DNA of 64,000 nt from JARRKC01 sp037388505 (GCA_037388505.1 JARRKC010000003.1:1-64000), one strand, 5' to 3'; positions 9,990 to 19,167 are shown, numbered from the stretch's first letter. The notes: a model not told the origin generated them from the sequence alone. Numbers and translations: made by a program.

Positions 9990-10000
9990 GATCCTGCTCC

Positions 10001-10429
10001 TCAAAATGCCAAAGGTCGAGGCTGTTGAGCCTGATGAGGATGCACCTCGTCCTCGTAGATCTTGAGGCGTTTGAGCATCCGGCTCCCCAGCTTGTTCTTC
10101 GGGAGCATGCCTTTGACTGCCAACTGCAACACACGTTCCGGGTGCTTCTGCATCAACCTTCGGGCGTTCGTCTGCTTCAGCCCACCCGGATATCCGCTGT
10201 GCCGATAGTACATCTTATCGTCGAGCTTCTTGCCGGTAAGCCGCACCTTGGCCGCATTGACGACGATGACAAAATCCCCGGTGTCGAGGAAGTCCGTATA
10301 GATGGGCTTGTCCTTTCCCATCAGCACGGTCGCGACTCGGGAGGCCAGCCGACCCAGGACCTGATCCGCAGCGTCAACGACGTACCAGGTGCGATTGATT
10401 TCGTCCACTTTTGGAAGAACGGTCTTCAT
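10001..10429 (-). CDS. rplM: Ribosomal protein L13
   Basis: The ATG at 10427-10429 begins MKTVLPKVDEINRTWYVVDA, the standard L13 start, with a GGTGG ribosome site upstream; a longer frame adds seven residues. The product has 142 residues, the usual length. Motifs include GRLAS, NAAKVRLTGKK and the HSGYPGGLK segment. L13 is an early-assembly protein of the 50S subunit. It is the first gene of the rplM-rpsI-rpsB-tsf-pyrH-frr block, and a TTGACA box lies upstream. Confidence 0.97.
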   Translation of the reverse strand: MKTVLPKVDEINRTWYVVDAADQVLGRLASRVATVLMGKDKPIYTDFLDTGDFVIVVNAAKVRLTGKKLDDKMYYRHSGYPGGLKQTNARRLMQKHPERVLQLAVKGMLPKNKLGSRMLKRLKIYEDEVHPHQAQQPRPLAF

Positions 10430-10468
10430 CCCCATCCACCTTCTATCCAAGGATCCTAAAAACCGGGA

Positions 10469-10497
10469 AAATTACTAAAACACACGCCGACTGTCAA
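10469..10497 (-). promoter_or_regulatory. Candidate promoter of the rplM operon
   Basis: On the minus strand a perfect TTGACA (10497-10492) is followed after 17 bp by TAATTT (10474-10469). The -35 is ideal and the -10 is poor. The position, 40 bases before the rplM ATG, is right for a ribosomal protein operon. Confidence 0.5.
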
Positions 10498-10663
10498 GTC
10501 TGCCGACCCGCCGCGCAGAAGGATCAGTGTACAAGAAATCCGCACCGACTTCATCCTGTATCGACGGCTATGGGTCCACGCGCCTCCTCAGGGAGCCCCC
10601 TCCGGGTCTTCCCCCCCAGTTTCGCAGATTTGCCGACTTCAAACGTTAATTAAGTAAAGAAGC

Positions 10664-10689
10664 GAGTCATTTTTCATTGAATGTGACTC
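10664..10689. promoter_or_regulatory. Divergent intergenic region with GAGTCA/TGACTC inverted repeat upstream of pilM
   Basis: The 341-base gap between rplM and pilM (10430-10770) contains the rplM promoter, a GC-rich stretch with no gene, and from about 10640 an AT-rich pocket. In the pocket, GAGTCA (10664-10669) and TGACTC (10684-10689) form an inverted pair with a 14-base centre. Promoter-like TTGAAT (10677) and TATTAG (10715) are nearby, but neither has a convincing partner. The pilM promoter probably lies here. Confidence 0.35.
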
Positions 10690-10770
10690 AAATTACTGGA
10701 TTATCAGAGCCAAGTATTAGAATTTGCGTTGGTTAATTCGTCGATTTCCGGCGACCTAGGAGTTGAACTC

Positions 10771-11832
10771 ATGGAGCTTTCGAATCTGTTCAAATCGCGA
10801 CCCAAGAGCCTGGTTGGAGTCGATGTCGGGTCATCGGCTGTCAAGGTCGCCTCGCTGAAGAAGGTCGGTAACGGATTCCGCCTGGAGTCGCTGGGAAAGG
10901 CCGAATTGCCGGTCGACACCATCGTTGACGGCTCCATTATCTCGAAGATTCCCTTAGCCGAGTCCATCGAGCATATCTTCAAAGACCGCAAGATCAGAAA
11001 CAGCCGGGTGGCCACATCGATATCGGGTCATTCCGTCATTGTAAAGAAGGTATCACTTCCTCTTATGAGTGAAGAGGAGCTTTCTCAGTCGATCCAATGG
11101 GAAGCGGAGCAGTATATTCCGTTCGACCTTGCTGAAGTCAATGTGGACTACCAGGTCTTGGAGCGCGAGGCGGGAAACCAGAAAATCCAGGTCATTCTGG
11201 TCGCCGCAAAAAAGGAAAAGATCGCCGACTACACGAGCGTGATTTCCATGGCGGGCAAGATCCCGGTGGTCGTCGACATCGACGCCTTCGCGCTGCAGAA
11301 CGTTTACGAAGTGAATTATCAGCCCGAGCCCGACACCGTCACCGCATTACTCGACGTGGGTGCCAGTTCGACGAATATCAACATCGTCCGTGGAACGGAT
11401 TTCCTGTTTACGCGGGACATCGCGATCGGGGGAAATCAATACACGGAGTTTCTGCAGGAAGAACTTACCATCTCGCATGAGGAGGCCGAGAACTACAAGC
11501 TGAACCGGAACGTGCCTCCGGATGTGATTGAGAAAGTCGACGAGATCCTTCAGTCCGTTTCAGAGAACCTGCTGCTGGAAGTTGAGAAAACTCTGGACTA
11601 CTTCAAGACCACGACATTCGCCGAGGAAATCCAGCAGATGTTCCTGTGTGGCGGAGCCAGCCGAACGAAGGGGCTGCAGGAAGCCCTCGGGGAGAAGTTC
11701 CAGTTCCCTGTCGAGCTGCTCGACCCGTTCAAGCGCATCACGGGGCTCACGTCCCTGGGTATGGATGAGGATTCCGAGTCTGCGCAGACCGACTATGCGA
11801 TTGCGGTCGGACTGGCATTGAGGACGGCCTGA
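10771..11832 (+). CDS. pilM: Type IV pilus assembly ATPase-fold protein PilM
   Basis: The ATG at 10771 follows AGGAG by eight bases; the open frame extends 14 codons upstream but without a ribosome site. The product is 353 residues with an actin-like fold. Phosphate loop 1 is VGVDVGSSAVKVASLK near the N-terminus, and the second loop is ALLDVGASSTNINIV. FLCGGASRTKGLQEAL is near the C-terminus. PilM is a cytoplasmic ring protein that binds the N-terminal tail of PilN and links the pilus motor to the inner-membrane alignment complex. It starts the pilMNOPQ operon, spaced six bases from pilN. Confidence 0.95.
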   Translation: MELSNLFKSRPKSLVGVDVGSSAVKVASLKKVGNGFRLESLGKAELPVDTIVDGSIISKIPLAESIEHIFKDRKIRNSRVATSISGHSVIVKKVSLPLMSEEELSQSIQWEAEQYIPFDLAEVNVDYQVLEREAGNQKIQVILVAAKKEKIADYTSVISMAGKIPVVVDIDAFALQNVYEVNYQPEPDTVTALLDVGASSTNINIVRGTDFLFTRDIAIGGNQYTEFLQEELTISHEEAENYKLNRNVPPDVIEKVDEILQSVSENLLLEVEKTLDYFKTTTFAEEIQQMFLCGGASRTKGLQEALGEKFQFPVELLDPFKRITGLTSLGMDEDSESAQTDYAIAVGLALRTA

Positions 11833-11837
11833 ACACC

Positions 11838-12383
11838 ATGATTCAAATCAACCTGCTTAGGGAACCCACAAGTCGACGGCGCCTTTGGGTGCCAAAGAAA
11901 TCGCGGACCTGGATTTACACAACGGTGATTGCCGCGGCAGCCGTCGTGGGGGTCTTGGCCTGGTATTCGCACCTCAGCTCTACCAAGACAGCGGCCGATG
12001 TCCGGCTTGCTGAACTCCAGCAGCAGAGTATGGAACTCGCCAGAGTTCGGGCGGAGATGAAGAGCTACGAAGAACAGAAGTCCAAACTCGAGGAGCGGGC
12101 CCAGGTCATCGAGCAGTTGCGGGCCAGCCAGAAGGGGCCCGTTCAACTGCTCAATTCCGTGATCGCCTCCATGCCGAGTGAACCGCGACTCTGGCTGACC
12201 AGCCTGGACCAGCAGGAGAAATCGGTCACGATCGAGGGATTTGCATTCGATGTCCCCGCCATCGCCGACTTTATCTCTGAACTCAGTAAACACGCGCCCT
12301 TCCAGAACGTTGAACTGGCGTTCTGGGAGGACCGGACCGACAGTGTGGCCTTTGGCCTCAACTGCGTAATCGAGAATCGGTAG
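11838..12383 (+). CDS. pilN: Type IV pilus inner-membrane protein PilN
   Basis: The product has 181 residues. It opens with MIQINLLRE, the short cytoplasmic motif that docks into PilM, followed by one membrane segment (TVIAAAAVVGVLAWY), a coiled-coil region rich in Gln/Glu (residues about 50-95) and a compact periplasmic domain. It partners PilO in the alignment complex across the periplasm. It lies two bases before pilO. Confidence 0.93.
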   Translation: MIQINLLREPTSRRRLWVPKKSRTWIYTTVIAAAAVVGVLAWYSHLSSTKTAADVRLAELQQQSMELARVRAEMKSYEEQKSKLEERAQVIEQLRASQKGPVQLLNSVIASMPSEPRLWLTSLDQQEKSVTIEGFAFDVPAIADFISELSKHAPFQNVELAFWEDRTDSVAFGLNCVIENR

Positions 12384-12385
12384 CC

Positions 12386-12976
12386 ATGTCAAGATTGAGC
12401 CGCCTATCACAACAAGGTGAATACGTTGTCCTCTGCGGATTGGTGCTGGTCCTGTGCGGCGTCTTCTATCTGTACATGATCCGCCCGCTGCAGGACCAAC
12501 TCAGTCAGACCAACGACCGGATCCGGTCGCGCGAAGTCGAGGTCGCGGCGGGCGAGGCAGTTCGCGGCAAGCTAGGCGAACTGAAGAAGGCCGTGAACGA
12601 GCAGCAGGCGCGACTGAGCCATCTGCGCAGGGTCCTTCCGGAGAAGAAGGAGACCGCCGAGATCATCCGGAAGGTCCACGAAATGGCCCTGGACTCCAAC
12701 CTCAAGATCAACAGCTTCACTCCTCGCACGACGGTCGATAACGGCTTCTATGAAGACTGGCCGATCTTGATTTCGCTCGAGGGAAACTACAACGCCCTGG
12801 GTGACTTCTTCGGACGGATCGGAGCGTTCACGCGCATCATCAACGTGGAGAACATCCACGTCAAGTCCATCACAGAGCACCCGACACGACAGCGAACGCT
12901 GTCGGCCACCTGCACGGCAACCACTTTCGTTTTCCTCGAACCCCAGCAGAAACAAGCGTCGGAGGAATCTGAATGA
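12386..12976 (+). CDS. pilO: Type IV pilus inner-membrane protein PilO
   Basis: The product has 196 residues. A short basic cytoplasmic tail (MSRLSRLSQQGEY) is followed by one membrane helix (VLCGLVLVLCGVFYLYMI), a coiled coil to about residue 100 and the ferredoxin-like periplasmic domain, with the typical LEGNYNALGDFFGRIGAFTRIINVENI. It forms heterodimers with PilN and contacts PilP. The stop overlaps pilP by four bases (ATGA). Confidence 0.93.
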   Translation: MSRLSRLSQQGEYVVLCGLVLVLCGVFYLYMIRPLQDQLSQTNDRIRSREVEVAAGEAVRGKLGELKKAVNEQQARLSHLRRVLPEKKETAEIIRKVHEMALDSNLKINSFTPRTTVDNGFYEDWPILISLEGNYNALGDFFGRIGAFTRIINVENIHVKSITEHPTRQRTLSATCTATTFVFLEPQQKQASEESE

Positions 12977-13434
12977 CTCGCGGAATTCGCAAACCAATGC
13001 CGGCTCTGACAGCGATCCTGCTGTGCCTCGCATTCTGCGGCACGCTCTTTGCCCAAGGCGTCACGTACGACTCGCATGGCAAGCGGGATCCGTTCCAGAG
13101 CCTGCTCGACACAGGCAAACGCGCAGAGCCGGTGAAGGTCCTGGCGCCTCCGCCGCTCGAGAAGCGTCCACCGGGTCTGGCGGGGCTTCTCGTTTCCGAA
13201 GTGACGCTCACGGGAACAGCCAAGAGCCCGGGCTCTCACATCGCGATTCTGCGGGGCATCGACAATGTGAGCTATTTCGCCCGCGAGGGGACCAAGCTCT
13301 ACGACGGCTACGTGGAGAAGATCACCGACGACGAGGTGGTCTTCGTCCGGGAGCAGGTGGATACCAACGGCAAGAAGACTATCAGCCGCGTTACGAAGCA
13401 AATCCAAACTGAGAATCGGCAGGTCACGCCATGA
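12973..13434 (+). CDS. pilP: PilP-like pilus assembly protein
   Basis: The product has 153 residues. It begins with a signal peptide (MPALTAILLCLAFCGTLFAQG). It is identified mainly by position between pilO and the secretin, plus the PilP-like sequence GKRDPFQSL, GLAGLLVSEVTLTG and a small beta domain with a DGYVEKITDDEVVF core. There is no lipobox cysteine at the expected place, so it is probably periplasmic rather than a lipoprotein, unlike the Pseudomonas protein. It should connect PilNO to the secretin. It overlaps pilO and pilQ by ATGA at both ends. Confidence 0.8.
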   Translation: MTRGIRKPMPALTAILLCLAFCGTLFAQGVTYDSHGKRDPFQSLLDTGKRAEPVKVLAPPPLEKRPPGLAGLLVSEVTLTGTAKSPGSHIAILRGIDNVSYFAREGTKLYDGYVEKITDDEVVFVREQVDTNGKKTISRVTKQIQTENRQVTP

Positions 13435-14717
13435 AGAGACAGAAGCTGAGAAGCCCAGCCTTTCTTGTAATCCTATTCCTGAGTATCAGCATGCTCAGCG
13501 GCACCAGTCTGCGGCCGGCAACGGCGCCCTCTGGGTCTTCCGGGAGTCTGGCCTTCCAGGGAGAACCTGTGACGCTCAAGCTGGTCGATGTCTCGCTGGT
13601 GGATTTCTTTCGCGCCATCTCCGAGCTGAGCGGGCTCAACATCCTCATCGATCCCGATGTGACGGGGACGATCACGATCAACGTCGAACAGGTACCCTGG
13701 GATCAGCTCTTCGAGGCTGTCCTCCGCAGCCACGGTCTCGCGCGCAGCATCCAAGGCAACCTGGTAAGAATCTCGACGAAGACCACCCTGCGGAAAGAGG
13801 ACGAGGCGGAGCAGGCTCTCAAAAAAGCCGCCTTCTTCGCCAAGGATGTCGAGACGGTGACCCGGGAACTCGACTACGCCAGCGGCGAGGAGTTGCTCCC
13901 TGCGCTGGAGAAGCAGTTGAGCGAGCGCGGACAGATCAACGTTGACAAGAGGACGAATACCCTCGTCATTACCGACGTTCCCGGTAGCGTCGAGAAGATC
14001 AGCGGCCTGATCAAAACCCTGGACGTGGCGGAGAGGCAGGTGGAGATCGAAGCGAGAATCATCGAAGCGACGACTCGTTTCGCCCGCAATCTCGGAGTCG
14101 AACTCGGGTTTCTGATCGGGAACGATTTCGCCCGCAACCAGGGAGCCGGCCTGATCGCGGCTGCCGTGGAAGACCCCGTCGGCGCCGCCCGGTTCTCATC
14201 CGGAAAGGCCCTGGATACCGTGCGGCTCGACGCCATCATTACAGCGGCCGAATCGACGGGTGATGCTCGGATCCTTTCCAAACCCAGGGTGAGCGCTCAG
14301 AACAACGCCGAAGCCATCATCACGCAGGGGTCGAAGATTCCCATCCCCGTGCAGATCAACTTCACGACAACGGTCCGGTATGAGACGGCGGCTCTGCAGC
14401 TGACCGTCACGCCGCAGATCACCGAGGAGAACACGGTCTCCCTCAATATCAAAGTCGAGAACAACGTTCCCGACTTCTCCCAGACCGTCCTGGGGATCCC
14501 GACCATCCTGACCAGCGAATCTCAAACCCAGGTGCTGGTCGCCGATGGCGAAACGACGGTCATCGGCGGGATCTATGTCGAACAGGATCGCCACAGCCAG
14601 GACAAGGTACCCGGCCTCGGGAGCATCCCGGTCGTGGGCAATCTCTTCAAGAGATCCGGCAAACAGCGGGATACACGCGAGATCCTGTTCTTCATCACAC
14701 CGCGGATCAAGAAGTAA
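13431..14717 (+). CDS. pilQ: Type IV pilus secretin PilQ, compact form
   Basis: The product has 428 residues, much shorter than the roughly 700 of proteobacterial PilQ. A signal-like N-terminus is followed by one STN/N0 domain (VSLVDFFRAISELSGLNILID, residues about 50-115), one N1-type domain (about 140-200) and the secretin domain, ending with the hallmark VPGLGSIPVVGNLFK and FFITPRIKK. The AMIN domains that bind peptidoglycan are missing. It forms the outer-membrane pilus pore. It closes the pilMNOPQ operon; the next start is one base after its stop. Confidence 0.92.
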   Translation: MKRQKLRSPAFLVILFLSISMLSGTSLRPATAPSGSSGSLAFQGEPVTLKLVDVSLVDFFRAISELSGLNILIDPDVTGTITINVEQVPWDQLFEAVLRSHGLARSIQGNLVRISTKTTLRKEDEAEQALKKAAFFAKDVETVTRELDYASGEELLPALEKQLSERGQINVDKRTNTLVITDVPGSVEKISGLIKTLDVAERQVEIEARIIEATTRFARNLGVELGFLIGNDFARNQGAGLIAAAVEDPVGAARFSSGKALDTVRLDAIITAAESTGDARILSKPRVSAQNNAEAIITQGSKIPIPVQINFTTTVRYETAALQLTVTPQITEENTVSLNIKVENNVPDFSQTVLGIPTILTSESQTQVLVADGETTVIGGIYVEQDRHSQDKVPGLGSIPVVGNLFKRSGKQRDTREILFFITPRIKK

Positions 14718-14718
14718 A

Positions 14719-15759
14719 GTGGCCGGAACAGGAAACCGTCTAGCCCGGCTCCGAAGGAGTCTGGCAGAGGCCGGGCTGGACGGTTTCCTCGTCACACATC
14801 CACCCAACCTCCGATACCTGTTCGGCTTTACGGGTTCCCTGGGCGTCGCTTTCGTCACGGGCGAAGACTCCATCCTGCTGGTGGATTCGCGTTATCTCGA
14901 ACAAGCTGGACAGGAAACGAAAGGCTGTCAGGTTCAGCTCGCCGCGAATCCTCTCGGTCAGGATTTGCGGCGGCTCCTGACCGGGCCGGGACGCATCGGT
15001 GTGGAGGCCGACACCCTTCCTTACGCACGGGCCCTGACCTGGGATTCCTGGTCGGATTCCTGGCGAGTGTACCCCACCTACGGACTCGTCGAGCAACTGC
15101 GCGAAATCAAGTCTCCCGAGGAGGTCGAACAGATCCGCCTTTCCTGCCGCCTGGCCATCGGGGCTCTGAAGGAATTCCTCAGCGAACTCCCCTGGGGGAC
15201 TCCCGAGGTGGAAGCCGCCGGTCGGCTGGAGTTCCTCTTCCGCAAACTTGGCGCGGAAGGGACGGCATTCGACACGATCGTGGCGACCGGGTCTCGTAGC
15301 GCTTTGCCCCATGCGAGACCCGGGAGCCGCCCCATCGAGCCGGGCAAGGTGCTCCTGGTCGATTTCGGCGCCCGCAGGGACGGCTATTGCAGCGACATGA
15401 CACGAGTCGTCCTCCCCGACGACCCCAGGATCCGACAGGTCGCTTCCGTTGTCGAAGAGGCTCGACAGGCGGCCTTTCAGGAAATTCGTCCCGGAGTCGC
15501 TGCGACCCGGGTGGACGCTGCCGCACGAGAGGTGATCGGCCGCGCCGGCTACGGGCCTTACTTCGGTCACGGTACCGGACACGGTCTCGGCCTCGAGATC
15601 CATGAGCGCCCTCGCATCTCCATTTCCGGAGATGACGTCCTGGCCGCCGGGATGGTGTTCACGATCGAGCCTGGGATCTACCTTCCGGGCGAGTTCGGAA
15701 TTCGAATCGAGGACGTGGTCGTGGTGACCGAGGCGGGCTACGAGCTGCTGAGCAGGTAG
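14719..15759 (+). CDS. M24 family aminopeptidase (Xaa-Pro type)
   Basis: I use the GTG at 14719, one base after the pilQ stop, giving 346 residues (VAGTGNRLARLRRSLAEAGLDGFLVTHPPNLRYLFGFTG). The creatinase-like N-domain covers residues about 5-125 and the pita-bread catalytic domain the rest. The metal ligands are visible: the two Asp in LVDFGARRDGYCSDMTR, His in GHGTGHGLGLEIHE, Glu in FTIEPGIY and Glu in RIEDVV. It probably cleaves X-Pro dipeptides or N-terminal X-Pro bonds. In many bacteria this gene lies before efp and accBC; here efp is absent and a repeat element takes its place. Confidence 0.9.
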   Translation: MAGTGNRLARLRRSLAEAGLDGFLVTHPPNLRYLFGFTGSLGVAFVTGEDSILLVDSRYLEQAGQETKGCQVQLAANPLGQDLRRLLTGPGRIGVEADTLPYARALTWDSWSDSWRVYPTYGLVEQLREIKSPEEVEQIRLSCRLAIGALKEFLSELPWGTPEVEAAGRLEFLFRKLGAEGTAFDTIVATGSRSALPHARPGSRPIEPGKVLLVDFGARRDGYCSDMTRVVLPDDPRIRQVASVVEEARQAAFQEIRPGVAATRVDAAAREVIGRAGYGPYFGHGTGHGLGLEIHERPRISISGDDVLAAGMVFTIEPGIYLPGEFGIRIEDVVVVTEAGYELLSR

Positions 15760-15766
15760 GGTCTGC

Positions 15767-15901
15767 AATGGGACGGCCTGGGACCTATGGGACCCATGAG
15801 ACATATGGGACCGCCGGATTCCGGGCTCCACCAGCCCCATTGCTTGTCTCTCGAGAGTCCCATCGGTCCTATATGTCCCATAAGTCCCAGGCCGTCCCAT
15901 C
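15767..15901. repeat. Dispersed inverted-repeat element, copy A
   Basis: The ends are perfect 17-bp inverted repeats: ATGGGACGGCCTGGGAC at 15768-15784 and its complement at 15884-15900. Inside each arm the motif TATGGGACC recurs every 9-10 bases, so the arms pair further, imperfectly. The roughly 45-base centre is unrelated to the centres of the other copies. It lies in the gap between the M24 peptidase and accB. Confidence 0.85.
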
Positions 15902-16002
15902 GTGTCCCACTCGCCCGCCCCTTCTCTCCCCTTCGCTTGACTCCGCTCCTCAGACTAACGACAATGACTCCTTACATTTTCCCCGCATCCCAAGGAGATC
16001 GA

Positions 16003-16473
16003 ATGGATATCAAGGAGATCAAGGAACTGCTCGAAGTCATTCAGTCCTCGGGGATTGAGGAGTTCGAGATGGAGGAGGCAGGCGTGCGTCTTCGCATTCG
16101 CAACGCGTCGCCGAGCCAGTTCCATCACCAGGGAGCATCGGCCCAGCCTGTTTCGAATCCCGGGCCGGCAGCGGAAGTGGCGTTGCAGGCAACCTCCGAG
16201 GAGAAGCAGGAAGCAGAAGAGGATCTCTACATTTTCAAGGCCCCCATCGTCGGCACCTTCTATCTCACGCCGAAACCCGATGCCGAGCCCTTCGTACAGA
16301 TCGGCGAGCATATCACCAAGAACAGTATCGTTTGCATCATCGAAGCCATGAAGATCTTCAACCAGATCGAGTCCGATGTGTCGGGTGAGATCGTCTCCAT
16401 CCTGGTTGAAAACGGACAGCCGGTTGAGTTCGGCGAACCTCTGTTCAAGATCCGCCTTTCGAGCTCGTCCTGA
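16003..16473 (+). CDS. accB: Biotin carboxyl carrier protein of acetyl-CoA carboxylase
   Basis: The ATG at 16003 has AAGGAG just upstream and begins MDIKEIKELLEVIQSSGIEEFEM, the usual BCCP start; the open frame reaches back through the repeat element but that part is not genuine. The product has 156 residues. A Pro/Ala/Gln-rich linker (about 40-75) leads to the biotinyl domain, with the acceptor lysine in EAMKIFNQI, a variant of the common EAMKMMN. It carries carboxybiotin between AccC and the carboxyltransferase in the first step of fatty-acid synthesis. accC follows after four bases. Confidence 0.95.
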   Translation: MDIKEIKELLEVIQSSGIEEFEMEEAGVRLRIRNASPSQFHHQGASAQPVSNPGPAAEVALQATSEEKQEAEEDLYIFKAPIVGTFYLTPKPDAEPFVQIGEHITKNSIVCIIEAMKIFNQIESDVSGEIVSILVENGQPVEFGEPLFKIRLSSSS

Positions 16474-16477
16474 CACC

Positions 16478-17821
16478 ATGTTCAAGAAAGTCCTCATTGC
16501 TAATCGTGGCGAAATCGCCCTGCGTATCATCTGTGCCTGCCGCGAACTCGGGATCTCGACCGTGGCGGTGTACTCCGAAGCCGACCGACACAGCCTCCAC
16601 GTCCGATTCGCCGACGAGGCCGTCTGCATCGGTCCGCCGAGGAGCTACGAGAGCTACCTGAACATCCCCAGCATCATCAGCGCCGCAGAAATCACCAACG
16701 TCGAGGCCATCCATCCAGGCTACGGCTACCTGGCGGAGAGCTCCTACTTCGCGGAGGTCTGTGAAACCTGTGGAATCAAGTTCATCGGACCGGCTCCCGA
16801 AACGATCGACCTGATGGGAGACAAGGCCCGAGCGCGAGAAAGAATGCGAGAGGCCGGTCTGCCAATCATTCCCGGCTCGGGTCTGCTGAGCCAGAACGAG
16901 ACCGCCAACGCGAGGAAGATTGCACAAGAGATCGGCTTCCCCGTCATCATCAAAGCCGCGGCCGGCGGCGGCGGCCGAGGGATGCGCATCGTGCGCAAGA
17001 CAGAAGAGCTTCAGGACGCCCTCGACACGGCCCAGTCGGAGGCATTGAGCGCTTTTGGCTCCGCGGACGTCTACATTGAGAAATACCTGGTCAATCCCCG
17101 TCACATCGAGTTCCAGATTCTGGGCGATGAGCAAGGCAAGGTGATCCACCTTGGAGAACGGGAATGCTCAGTCCAGCGGAGACACCAGAAACTCATCGAG
17201 GAGACACCGAGCCCCATTGTCGGTCCAGAGTTGAGGACCGAACTTGGCGGCCGCGTCGTCGACGCCATGCGCGAGATTGGATACGCGAGCGCCGGCACTG
17301 TGGAGTTCCTCTTCGACCAGGAGGGAGCGCACTACTTCATCGAGATGAACACTCGAGTTCAGGTCGAACATCCCATCACGGAGATGGTGACGGGTTTGGA
17401 CATCGTCAAAGAGCAGATCCGGATCGCCGATGGAGCGGCGCTCAGCGTTGAGCAACAAGACGTGCGCTTCTGGGGACACGCCATCGAGTGCCGGATCAAT
17501 GCTGAGAACTCAGAGAACTTCCGGCCCTGCCCGGGCCGGATCACGGCCTACAACCCCCCCGGCGGTCCGGGCGTGCGTGTGGATTCCATGGTTTATGAGG
17601 ACTGGTTCGTCTCCAGCTACTACGATTCCCTGATCGCCAAACTGATCGCCCATGACGCCACCAGGGAGGAAGCCCTCGCGCGGATGGGCAGAGCGCTCGA
17701 CCTGTTCATCGTGGAGGGTGTCGACACGACGATCCCGCTTCACCGCCGGCTCATCCGTCACCCCGATTTCGTCAAGGGCTGCTACGGAACGGCATTCCTG
17801 GAGAGGATCGGAGTCACCTAG
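16478..17821 (+). CDS. accC: Biotin carboxylase subunit of acetyl-CoA carboxylase
   Basis: The start MFKKVLIANRGEIALRI at 16478 is the family consensus. The product has 447 residues, the usual length. Domains: N-terminal Rossmann-like part, ATP-grasp with the glycine-rich loop AAAGGGGRGMRIV near residue 165, then FIEMNTRVQVEHPITEMVTG near residue 290 with catalytic Glu/Asn/Arg, and the C-terminal cap with CRINAEN. It carboxylates the biotin on AccB using ATP and bicarbonate. Its TAG stop overlaps the GTG start of the next gene by one base. Confidence 0.97.
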   Translation: MFKKVLIANRGEIALRIICACRELGISTVAVYSEADRHSLHVRFADEAVCIGPPRSYESYLNIPSIISAAEITNVEAIHPGYGYLAESSYFAEVCETCGIKFIGPAPETIDLMGDKARARERMREAGLPIIPGSGLLSQNETANARKIAQEIGFPVIIKAAAGGGGRGMRIVRKTEELQDALDTAQSEALSAFGSADVYIEKYLVNPRHIEFQILGDEQGKVIHLGERECSVQRRHQKLIEETPSPIVGPELRTELGGRVVDAMREIGYASAGTVEFLFDQEGAHYFIEMNTRVQVEHPITEMVTGLDIVKEQIRIADGAALSVEQQDVRFWGHAIECRINAENSENFRPCPGRITAYNPPGGPGVRVDSMVYEDWFVSSYYDSLIAKLIAHDATREEALARMGRALDLFIVEGVDTTIPLHRRLIRHPDFVKGCYGTAFLERIGVT

Positions 17822-19167
17822 TGGGGGGCGCCTCGAACAACCAGCGGGGGACGTGGGGCTCAAAGGTCGCATTCATCCTGGCGGCAGCGGGTTCCGCCAT
17901 CGGTCTGGGCAATATTTGGGGGTTCCCGACCCAGGTCGGCCTCCATGGGGGTGCCGGATTCGTCCTGGTCTACCTCGGATGTGTCTTCCTGGTCGGCGTT
18001 CCCGTGATGATCGCTGAGTTGACGCTCGGTCGAAAGACGAAACGGGATGCTGTCGGAGCGTTCAAGGCGCTGGCTCCCGGCTCGCGCTGGAAAGCCGTCG
18101 GCGCCTTGGGCGTATTGACGGGACTGGTCATTCTCAGCTACTACAGCGTCATCGCCGGGTGGACTCTCAAGTACCTCTGGTTCACGGTCGAGGGCGGTCT
18201 CAGAGGAGCAAATCCGGACCAGATCAATGCCGTGTTTACGAATTTCCTCTCAGGCCCGTGGCCGATCCTCTACCACCTGCTCTTCATGGGCCTGACGGTC
18301 TGGGTGGTCATGGGAGGAATCGAAGGAGGCATCGAGAAGGTCACGACGATTCTGATGCCCTTTCTATTCCTGATTCTGGTTCTGCTCGTTCTGCGCTCGG
18401 TGACCCTGCCGGGAGCAGCCGAGGGTATTGAATTCTATCTGAGGCCGGATTTCTCGAAGATCAGTTTCAAGGTCGTCCTGGCCGCGCTCGGCCAGGCGTT
18501 CTTCTCGTTGAGCTTGGGAATGGGGGCCATGATCACCTACGGAAGCTACCTCTCCAAGAAGGAGGATCTGGTCTCGTCGGCGATCTATGTCAGCCTTTCC
18601 GATCTTCTCATTGCGTTTCTGGCCGGGTTCGCGATTTTTCCGGCACTCTTCGCAGTGCAGGGTCTGAGACCGGATCAGGGTCCCAGCCTGATTTTCCTGG
18701 TCCTGCCCAATATCTTCAATGAGATCCCCTTCGGTCAGGCTTTTGGAGCCGCCTTTTACCTGCTCCTGGTCATTGCAGCGCTGACTTCTTCGATCTCTCT
18801 TCTCGAAGTCGTCGTCGCCTATTTCATCGATGAGCGGGGCTGGTCTCGCAGGAAGGCCGCCGTAGCGGTTGGAGCGGTCGCCTTTCTGATCGGAATACCC
18901 AGCGCACTGAGCGAGGGATACATTCCCTTCTTCCAGGGGTTTCTCGAAGACGCGGATTTTCTATTCGGAAAGCTCGCCCTCGTCATTGGGGGCTTGTTCA
19001 TCTCCGTGTTCCTTGCTTGGAAGTGGGGTATGCCGGCGGCCATGAGCGAGATTCGAAGCAGTAACCGAACCTTTCGTCTGGCGCCCGTCTGGAGCGTCTT
19101 GATCCGATACATCTGCCCGCTGGCCATTGCCATTATCTTGGTGGACTCTCTGCTGAGCCTCGTCTAG
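17821..19167 (+). CDS. Neurotransmitter:sodium symporter family transporter 1
   Basis: The start is GTG at 17821, sharing its first base with the accC stop (TAGTG). The product has 448 residues with about 11 membrane segments. The first carries the NSS signature: AGSAIGLGNIWGFPTQVGLHGG. Such transporters co-transport amino acids or related compounds with sodium. The variant GNIWGFP replaces the commoner GNIWRFP, and the extracellular gate Arg is therefore missing. It is a distant paralogue of the gene at 19802. The overlap with accC suggests it is transcribed from the acc promoter. Confidence 0.88.
   Translation: MGGASNNQRGTWGSKVAFILAAAGSAIGLGNIWGFPTQVGLHGGAGFVLVYLGCVFLVGVPVMIAELTLGRKTKRDAVGAFKALAPGSRWKAVGALGVLTGLVILSYYSVIAGWTLKYLWFTVEGGLRGANPDQINAVFTNFLSGPWPILYHLLFMGLTVWVVMGGIEGGIEKVTTILMPFLFLILVLLVLRSVTLPGAAEGIEFYLRPDFSKISFKVVLAALGQAFFSLSLGMGAMITYGSYLSKKEDLVSSAIYVSLSDLLIAFLAGFAIFPALFAVQGLRPDQGPSLIFLVLPNIFNEIPFGQAFGAAFYLLLVIAALTSSISLLEVVVAYFIDERGWSRRKAAVAVGAVAFLIGIPSALSEGYIPFFQGFLEDADFLFGKLALVIGGLFISVFLAWKWGMPAAMSEIRSSNRTFRLAPVWSVLIRYICPLAIAIILVDSLLSLV

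Noticed and set aside
15767..15901. Insertion sequence
   Set aside because: Too short, no transposase frame and no target-site duplication that I can see. It fits a small non-autonomous repeat better.
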